A stretch of 64,000 nucleotides of DNA from Rhizophlyctis rosea (lineage: Eukaryota; Chytridiomycota; Chytridiomycetes; Rhizophlyctidales; Rhizophlyctidaceae). This document shows, piece after piece, positions 56,537-64,000 of this stretch. The position numbers and the translations under genes are program-made. Where the stretch lies: positions 27,693 through 91,692 of the forward strand of contig JADGJC010000156.1 of assembly GCA_027596075.1 (NCBI GenBank), given 5' to 3'. Every line of letters starts with the position of its first letter. Position 1 is the first letter of the stretch. Below the pieces are notes generated by a model. The model did no database searches. It was not told where the DNA came from and worked only from the letters and a program-made list of their open reading frames with translations.

Positions 56537-57311
56537 TTATTCTGCCAGTTCCGCGATCTCGGCTTGGATGTCTTCCAGCTTCTCGTTGATTTGGGTGACT
56601 GTTTCTTCCACGCTGAGGGATGCAAGGTTGATACGGGATTCACAGCCATGCAATCTTTCATTCATGCAGGTGGGGCACTGACCTGCTGCTCAAGGAGTTT
56701 AGTTCATCACTTAAGTCTCGTTGTCCAAATATTGTTTCGGACTGTAAGTGGTCGTTAGGAAAGGAAATCATTGAGTCAGGAGCAGGGCTAAAGTATTTGG
56801 TATGCACTACCCGACAAATTTGAAGTTTGACAGTCTGCAATCAATGCACCATCCAAGGGTATCAGCAACACGTCACATGTAAAAGTCCCGCGCATCCCCA
56901 TTGCGTCCATACCTGTTCCAACTTCCTCTTTTCCAAATTCTGAATATCACGAATCAACCCCGCCAAGTCCGTTCGTGGAATCTTCGCCAAAGCTGTTTCG
57001 ACATCCTGTACTTCTTGTGATATGGAAGCAAACAGTCCGGTGATCTTTTTGACGAGGGTTTGGTATTCTTCTGGTGTTGCTTCGCGGGTTGTATAGAGGG
57101 AGAAACCGCTGGACAACAAAAAAGGGAGACGAATTGGGTTTGGGGATTGGGGTTTTGCGGTTATGGCAGGGTTTCAATTGGGCCCTTACGTTTCTAGGTC
57201 TTTGTAAACTCCGACGCGTGCGGACTGGAGTTGGTTGAAGCGGAGGAGGAGTTGGAGTGGGGATTCCAGCATTGCTTCCAGGCCTAGGTTTTCCAGTTGT
57301 TCTGTGAGCAT
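56537..57311 (-). CDS. REX1BD: REX1-B domain protein (REX1BD homologue)
   Basis: The start at 57311 gives MLTEQLENLGLEAMLESPLQ. The domain continues LLRFNQLQSARVGVYKDLET and, across an intron, GFSLYTTREATPEEYQTLVK, then ITGLFASISQEVQDVETAL, LAGLIRDIQNLEKRKLEQ and TVKLQICR. It ends with a short helix, EKLEDIQAEIAELAE. The combination of RxxxYKxLExGFxxYL, a middle helix and LIRxxQxLEKxKLxLT is the REX1-B pattern, named from a Chlamydomonas DNA-repair locus. All-helical, small, soluble. Biochemical function is unknown. About five tiny exons are needed; two middle junctions (56690-56870) are approximate. Confidence 0.75.
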
Positions 57312-57538
57312 GGTTGTGTTAGAGTCGTTGATAAGAATGTTGTAGGGGGGGTTGGAAGGTTATGTTAATGGGGTTGGGAGATGAGTTGGAGACTCGAGTT
57401 TCCAGGATCCTTCTTGGAATCCTGTGGCCGGAATAGCTCGAAATAGATTATTGCAAGTGGGGAGATAAACAAAGTTATGAAATCTGATTACATGTGATCC
57501 TCCACCTCAACAGAAGAATCCAATAGATCAAAGGATGT

Positions 57539-58374
57539 TCAATACAGCGTTTCTGAACCCGTCAGACCTGTATAACAATGTATGATATGGTCTGGAGTGG
57601 TATTGACAACGGATTCCAATTAGTGTCAATTAGCAAAACTTGTGCCTTCTTCGACCCGGGCCAGAGTAAATAAATCATACCTTCCGCATAAGGCGGTGTC
57701 CTCGGCTTTTGACCAACAGGCACATGTCGACCAGGAGGTTCCCTTTCGATGCGTGTACTATCCGCCTTCGGATAGGTTGCAATCTGCTGTCCGGTGTCTT
57801 GTCCGGTTGCTGTCCGCATAGTCGCATCGGTTGCCGATCGTCCAACGGCTGCCGATGTATCTCGTAAGATTTGAACAAGAAGCGCAATAACAATTTCCTA
57901 CCTTGAACTGGAACGCTCGGCTCATACCATTCCAACCCCATGATTTTGATCCACCCTATCGGAATCTCTTCCTTCAAGACGGCGGCTCCCAAATCGGGAT
58001 GGCGGTAGACGAGTTCCCATGCTAGGTATTTTGGCACGCCGGGTGGGAGGTCTTGTTCATTCTGAGAGTAAGAATAGAGGAGCCTGCGTCAATATGATGG
58101 AGAGAGGTATTATTTCTTGGAACGGACATACTGGGATATGCACAGAGGGGTGGCCGGATACCGCTAGACGCCTGTGATTGGTGGATGGAAATATGTGGTA
58201 CGGATGCATGATGGATTTGGAATAGTGTAACGTTTTCTGTGGAGCAGACGGTGAAGGAGGGAAGTCTTTTTTCAGAGCATGATGGGGAGCGATTCGTGTG
58301 TGAAACAAAGTGCGGGTCTCACATGTCAGAGAAACGGTTTCAAAGGGCTCCCCATGACTTGCTGACGATACCAT
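57539..58374 (-). CDS. Unknown protein, spliced, conserved-looking
   Basis: A model of four exons reads from MVSSASHGEPFETVSLTCET through HPSVHIP, then across a GTATGT intron to NEQDLPPGVPKYLAWELVYR, HPDLGAAVLKEEIPIGWIK and IMGLEWYEPSVPVQ. After another intron it continues DTSAAVGRSATDATMRTATG and REPPGRHVPVGQKPRTPPYA, ending LTGSETLY. All joins are in phase with good donor and acceptor sites. The middle, rich in Trp/Tyr/Pro, looks like a small folded domain; the rest is probably disordered. No signal peptide or membrane segment is seen. I do not recognise a family. An internal ATG at 58209 (MHPYHIFPSTNHRR) is an alternative start. Confidence 0.55.
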
Positions 58375-58634
58375 CCATTTATCAGGAGTTGGATCAGCGA
58401 TGCCCGGCTACGTAATCAATGATGACGCGTTGCAGTGACCAGCTGAATCAGCTGATTGATGAATGCACAAAAGGAATTTCATTCATCGCGTTCAGACATT
58501 TGGAACACATTCAGAGTTCATAACGGGGACGGTCCCGATCGATCAAACCTTGGAACGTGAAATGAAATGAAATTGATGGAGTCTCTCAATCCTCCGTATC
58601 GGCGCAATTCTCAATTCTCATTTTAAAGCGCAAA

Positions 58635-61484
58635 ATGACAAGGATAGGCCCACTTCCACAAACGCAACCACAAGCTGGAGGGAAACGGCAACTGAAACCA
58701 CTCAAAGATCTGACATTCACAAACAACTTCATTTACGAACTACCTTGCGATCCACTCACACCTTTGACTGCAAAGCCCCAACCCCCACCCATCCCCGTCC
58801 AGAACCCGGCTTCTACACAGCAACCAATAGATGCAGTACCTGTTGACCCATCCCGCACGTCACGGACAGTCCGTGGCGCGTGTTATTCCGTCGTTCAACC
58901 AGATACAAGCCCTAACCCTACCCTCCTCGGCTTTTCACCCTCCAGCAGTCAACTGCTAGATCTGGATCCAGATGAGCACACCACACCATCATTCACCAAC
59001 CAGTTCACAGGCATTACACCCTTCCCCGCATCCCCAGCAACATCTTACAACCCCATACCCCTACCGCACAATCCTAACTGGTCGCATGCGTACGGAGGCC
59101 ACCAATACGGCTTTTACGCCGGCCAACTAGGCGATGGCCGCTGCATCTCCCTCTTCCAACTGCACAACTCAAAATCTGAACCTTGGGAAGCACAATTGAA
59201 ATCCACCGGTCCAACCCCATATTCGCGCTTCGGAGATGGCCGATCGACGCTTCGTTCTGCCATCCGGGAGTTCCTGGCTTGCGAGTATATGGCTGCATTG
59301 GGCGTTCCAACCATTCGGGCGTTGGCGGTTTGGGGCACTGCACGGATAGTGTATAGGGAAAGGAACGAGCCAGAAGGATTGTTGGTCCGTCTTGCACCGA
59401 GCTGGGTCCGTTTCGGAAGCTTTGAGCTCTTTCATTACCGCAGCGAAAGAGAAGGGGTCAAACTACTTGCGGATTACATAATCCGTCATCATTTCCCAGA
59501 ATGTATCGACCCAGTATCTGAAGACTCTACTTCAGAAGACCACATCTCCCCACTCCGTCCAACATCCACAACATCCAGCTCAGCAAACCGCCATGCAACT
59601 GGAGGTCGCAGAATGTCAATCTTTAGTCGTGTCCAACAACAGGAGGCTGACTCCCCAACTGGAAGTCCCCACCCGCCACGCCGTACAGGGAGTGCACATG
59701 CACGGAAGGAGAAAAGGATTAATGAGGAGACGGGGGCGATAGTGGAGATTGAGATGAATCAGTATGCGAGGTTTTTTCAGGAGGTTTGTCGGAGGACTGC
59801 GCATTTGGTGGCGTGGTGGCAGAGTGTGGGGTTTGTGCATGGGTCTTTGAATACGGTGGGTGTTATGAGTATGTGGTGATATGTTGCGCGAGAATATCAT
59901 AGTTGTGTTGTTGTCTCTGATTGATGAACTTCCAAGCCTTGTGACATGATTTTCAATTCCCGTCGGGACGAATACTGATCATTTCTCTTCAAATATCACA
60001 GGATGATATGTCAGTCCTCGGCCTAACACTTGATTACGGACCATTTGTAAGTGTTGCATTCGCGAAAGCCTTGAAACGCAACAAATCTTCACAGGCAATC
60101 CACTAAGAGCCCATACTAACGTCCGCTCCCACACACCCAGGGCTTCCTAGAATCCTACAACCCCTTCCACACCTCCAACACCGCCGACCACAACGGACGC
60201 TACAGATTCGAACACCAACCTAGAGTCGTGATCTGGAACCTCAGCAAAATGGGACGGACGTTGGCACACTTGCTTGTTTCTGATAAAGATGCTGATGAGG
60301 CGACTTCTGGCATTGAGAATGACAGTCACGGCCAGAAGAGAGGGCCGCAACCTATGGTCAATGGGGGCGATGTTGTTAAAGAGCTTTTGAGAGAGTTTGA
60401 GCCGGCGTTTATTGAGAAGTACACTGAGTTGATGCGGAAGGTTGGTTTCTGCAGATGGGGATCGGATTTGCATTTCTTTTTGTGATTTTTTTCCCGCACA
60501 GGAAAATAAGTTTCAATGAATCGATGTGCTAACAATCTCCAATTCAAACAGAAACTTGGCCTCCGCACAACAATTGAAACCGACCTCCAAGACCTAATCC
60601 TCCCCCTCCTCCAACTAATGGCCGACGTCGGCGTAGATTACACCCCCTTCTTCCGCTCTCTCTGCCACTTCCGCTGTTCCCCAACCCAATTTGCCTCTCA
60701 AACCACTTTCGACCCAGCAAAATACGAAGCATCGAAAGACCCTTCCTTGCCGGCTCCTAAACCGCGGTTGACTGATCCGTTGAGTTTGTTGATTTGTGCG
60801 GGGTTGGGGTTGATTAGGCGGGCTAGGGCTGGTATTAAGGAACGTGCGAAGTGGGAAGGAGGGGGCGAATCGAATTTGGAGAGTAGTCTTGCTGGGGCGT
60901 ATGGGAAGGTTGATGCGGCACCGCTGGTGTCGAGGGACATGGACGAGCACCGTCCACCGTCCCCGCCGTTGAGTGAGGCTGACGTTCCTACACTACTGGA
61001 AATTGCATCAGCTTGGGCTGAATGGGCGGAAAAGTACCGACAACGCATCTTATCGGAAATATCAACAACTTCCACAACCAATCCATCATCATCTGCCCTC
61101 GCGGCAACACCCTCCAAACCCTCCACATCCCCACAACAAGCTCAAAACCTTGACCTAGAAGACATTCGCCGCCTCTCCGCCATGCAGAAATCCAATCCGC
61201 GTTATACGTTACGGCCGTCCATCCTCTCTGAGATCATACGTGGGGTGGAAGCTGAGATGGGGGCAACGAAGAAGGGGCCTCTGGCTAATGTCCAGCGGGG
61301 ACATGGTGATGAGGGTGGTGGAGGAGGAGGAGGAGGGGCAGCGGTGGGCAGTAAGACTCTGGAAAGAGCTATGAGGGTTTTGATTAGGGATGTGTGGGGA
61401 GAGCAGGCGGAGAGTTCTACGGGGTGGAAGGATGAGGAGGATAAGAAGTGTAGTGATAGGTGGGGTGGTCTTCCTGCTTCTTGA
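58635..61484 (+). CDS. SELENOO: Selenoprotein O-like protein AMPylase (YdiU/SelO family, Cys-free of Sec)
   Basis: The first exon gives MTRIGPLPQTQPQAGGKRQL and reaches the SelO core: NWSHAYGGHQYGFYAGQLGD, GDGRCISLFQLHNSKSEPWE, LKSTGPTPYSRFGDGRSTLR and VPTIRALAVWGTARIVYRER. After an inserted low-complexity stretch come FFQEVCRRTAHLVAWWQSVG, FVHGSLNTDDMSVLGLTLDY (across an intron) and GPFGFLESYNPFHTSNTADH. Later, GRYRFEHQPRVVIWNLSKMG and SNPRYTLRP are also typical. SelO is a pseudokinase-fold enzyme that transfers AMP to Ser/Thr/Tyr, mostly in mitochondria. No Sec codon is apparent. Two insertions rich in Ser/Pro/Gly (about codons 295-375 and near 61315-61345) make it longer than usual. No clear mitochondrial presequence is evident at this start. 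Confidence 0.92.
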
Positions 61485-61859
61485 AGAACTTGGGGCTTGG
61501 TTGAAAGCTTTCTGCTCCTGTGTTTTGGCCGGAGGAATCTGTAACCTGTAAATACTGTACCATACAGTTAGATACTCCCCCCCTTTTGTATATACGGATT
61601 GGGAACAATTTCTGAAGGGAACAAGCGTCAGGGTGCAGCATGAATAGGTATTTGCACGAATGATCTGGTTCGCGTGCGCTTTATATATCGTGACGTACTT
61701 TTACTTGATACCGAACATGATTACAGACAAATTGGGCATTTCAGGTTTCTTTTGGGAACGAAAATTCATCTACATGAACATGGAAAAAAACTGCATTATC
61801 AACTACCCATAACCTCCTTCTCACGAGGTATCGCACCAATCCACCACCTGTCCCCCACT
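61485..61859. other. Convergent 3' region between SelO and ThrE-like genes
   Basis: No gene recognised. Confidence 0.5.
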
Positions 61860-63985
61860 CTAAACAGTCATATGCTCCATCTTCGGCCCCCCAACCGGAA
61901 AAACAACCAACGTAGCCACAAAAAGCCCCATAGTAATACTCAACCCAATCGTCAACATCTGAAACGCAAACTGCGTCCCATTCACCACATTATTCTCAAA
62001 AAACCCCAAACTACTCCTCACACCCATACTCCCCGGCACAATATTAATAATCCCCGCCAGTATCGGTCCAACCGCCACGTCCCCCGTAAACCTCGCGTAG
62101 GTGTTGGAGGCGAGACCGATCAGGAAGGACGCTACTACGTTTGGAATTTGCGGGGTGTTGGAGAGGGAGGGGAGGAGGGAGAGGTATGTTGAGGATGCGA
62201 GGCCGAGAGCGGAGACGAGGAACATTATTGGCCATTGTTTGAGGCGTGATTCGAGGAATATGCAGACTGAGGCTGTTAGGGGGAAGAAGAAGGGGATGTA
62301 GAGCCAGTATGAGATGGGGGTGCACCACGTTGAGGTTGGGGAGCAGGTTGGGGGGAGGATTAGGGGGGAGAACATTGAGGTGTTTGTGGCGGTTGCGGAG
62401 GCGGTTTTGGAGAGGAGGAGTTTGGCGAAGACGTGGCCGAAGGACATGCCGAAGCTGGTTTTAAGTGTTTGAGGGGATTGGTTTGGTTGTGGTGGGGTTG
62501 GGGAGGACTTACCCGACCAAGAGGGCTGTGAACATTGCGGTGAAGAGACGGACCGTTCCTGATATCATGTTTCGGGTGCTTATTTCGATGATGCTGATTG
62601 TTAATGAGAGGCCCTGTGACAAGATATGTGTGGAATTTCAATAACGGCCCTTGCCCCTTCCAGCATATGCCAATCTTTCAAGAAAAGGCAGAGAACAAAC
62701 GTACCGGCAACAGCATAACCAACCCACTCAACGTCGTCGTAATATACGTCAAACACAGACACTCCCCACTCAACCCCCAATCCACAATCTTCGCCAAAAA
62801 ACTCACAAAAACCGCACTCGCAAAATCACACAAATACGTAAAACTCGGGAACCGTTCCGCCGCTAGACTCGCTCCCCCAACCACACATCCAAACAACCCC
62901 GCAAAAAGCGCATCAATCCACCGCCCCCCGAATCCGAGGATCGCGAAGCCGAGTGACATGGTGGGGAATGTTAAGAAGAAGGCGAGTTTGCCGTACCCGG
63001 AGCGTTTTTTGATGGCGGAGAGAGTGTCGAGGGCGTCTTCTATGGGTATTTCCCCGGAACAGAGTCGGTGGCAGAGGGTGTTTACGTCCATTAGTTTGGA
63101 CATGTTCCAGCCTTGGAAGGTTTTTACGAGGTGCATGTGGGAGGAGTGGTCTTCTTCGCCGAAGGAGATCATTATCATTCCTGTGGGGTGGGGGGAGATG
63201 TGGGTGTGAGTGGTTGGTGGGGTCTTGGGGTCTTTGGTTTGTTATGGTGGGAGTTGACTGACCTGGGAAGACGAGGAAAACGCTTTCGACGCCTAGAGCT
63301 TCGGAGATTGTTGTTAGGTGGTATTCTAGGCGGTGACTGGGTGCTCCGTACATTGCTAAGGCGCGCGAAACCCGCATGATGAAGTCTCGTTTCTGTGCAA
63401 ATGATTCAGTCCAGTCACCTCATCTCCTCACATAACGGAAAGCACTTAGCAAGTTCCCACCACCCCCCTCATTCCAACGCAACATACCAAATTGGTATAA
63501 TCAACCCCATTGATAATAGTATGATGACTCTTATTCATCACCGAAAACCTCTTAAAAGGATTCAAACTCGATTTCCTCCTCCCCCCATTCCCTCCACCTC
63601 CACCCGCAACACACCCGCAAGTCGGACACGCACCACCACTCGCAGCGGAGGGTCGTCCTGAGCTGAGGTACTCGTCTGAGTCCGCGGCGAGTTTAGCGTT
63701 CGCGAGCATCGCTGCTGTCGCGGCAGCGATTTGGCCATTTCGGTCTGTCCATGTTATTGAGCCGTTGGATGGGAATACCGCGGTTGCGTCTAAGGGGAGT
63801 GGGGGTTGGGGTGTGTCTTGGAGGGAGGGCTCAGCTGCGGTGGGGTGGGTGATGGATTCGTGAAAGCGGACGGAGGGTTGGTGGGTTAGGGAGAGGGATT
63901 TTGTACCGTTTGCTTCGAGTGTTGGGATGGGGGGTTTGACGTCTGTGTCTGTTACGTGGATTACGTGCGGGTTTGCGTCGTCCAT
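61860..63985 (-). CDS. ThrE/Prm10-type membrane transporter (DUF1212 family)
   Basis: The start at 63985 gives MDDANPHVIHVTDTDVKPPI and a long cytosolic Ser/Pro-rich N-terminus with a Cys pair (ACPTCGCVAGG). The conserved domain starts FIMRVSRALAMYGAPSHRLE and YHLTTISEALGVES, then SFGEEDHSSHMHLVKTFQGW, and has about ten membrane helices: LAFFLTFPTMSLGFAILGFG, RWIDALFAGLFGCVVGGASL, YWLYIPFFFPLTASVCIFLE and GPILAGIINIVPGSMGVRSS. This is the bacterial threonine/serine exporter (ThrE) architecture, found in fungi as Prm10 and relatives. Transport of amino acids is likely but untested. Five exons are inferred. The whole gene fits in the window, with the promoter just beyond the right edge. Confidence 0.9.
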
Positions 63986-64000
63986 GCTGTGGCTTCGGTG

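Overview
The window looks like nuclear DNA of an early-diverging, zoosporic (chytrid-type) fungus. Genes are interrupted by many short introns of about 50-140 bp with GT..AG ends and CTAAC-like branch sites. Gene content mixes fungal cell-wall and plant-wall enzymes (AA9 LPMO with CBM1, chitin deacetylase, PMT mannosyltransferase) with genes lost from many higher fungi (a class C 7TM receptor, a Snapin/BLOC-1 subunit, REX1BD, ANCHR, a type I-like glutamine synthetase). The chytrid assignment is inference; no rRNA or other marker is present.

Layout. 0.8-2.3 kb: DOMON-cytochrome b561 membrane oxidoreductase (+). 2.3-4.1 kb: no protein gene, but a TATA-driven, apparently spliced region with two paralogous introns. 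4.2-5.3 kb: 2OG-Fe(II) oxygenase (+). 5.4-7.0 kb: CstF-64 (-), sharing a short divergent promoter with an ANCHR-like zinc-finger gene (+, 7.3-8.4). 8.5-10.2 kb: GS-I-like enzyme (-) with a GC-AG intron. 12.0-13.6 kb: secreted nucleoside hydrolase (+). 14.2-17.6 kb: AP-3 beta (+). 17.8-18.6 kb: FIS1 (-). 19.0-20.4 kb: F-box/LRR-like gene (+) followed by a decayed tandem copy. 20.9-22.0 kb: MATH-BTB pseudogene (-) broken by a 23-bp minisatellite. 24.2-26.0 kb: RhoGAP (-). 27.2-30.1 kb: PMT (+). 30.8-31.1 kb: probable 60-residue gene (-).

32.0-37.0 kb: the centrepiece, one long gene (+) encoding a signal peptide, a GH5 cellulase-like domain lacking both catalytic glutamates, a bacterial-type solute-binding domain, and a class C GPCR-type 7TM: a candidate cellulose/oligosaccharide receptor. 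37.7-39.5 kb: TMEM184/OST-alpha protein (+). 39.9-42.1 kb: F-box/WD40 protein (+). 42.5-44.0 kb: secreted repeat-rich, probably GPI-anchored protein (-). 45.0-46.4 kb: AA9 LPMO-CBM1 (-). 49.1-50.8 kb: chitin deacetylase (+). 51.2-51.7 kb: Snapin (-). 52.3-54.5 kb: Slm-like BAR/PH protein (+). 55.2-55.8 kb: R-SNARE (+). 56.5-57.3 kb: REX1BD (-). 57.5-58.4 kb: unknown gene (-). 58.6-61.5 kb: selenoprotein-O-like AMPylase (+). 61.9-64.0 kb: ThrE/Prm10-type transporter (-).

Themes: carbohydrate sensing and attack (receptor, LPMO, deacetylase, secreted repeat protein) and endolysosomal traffic (AP-3 beta, Snapin, R-SNARE). A second signal cuts across the genes: long exons on both strands start C/A-rich and switch, often abruptly, to G/T-rich. 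Most exon joins were worked out by eye from frame continuity and splice consensus, so single junctions may be off by a few bases.
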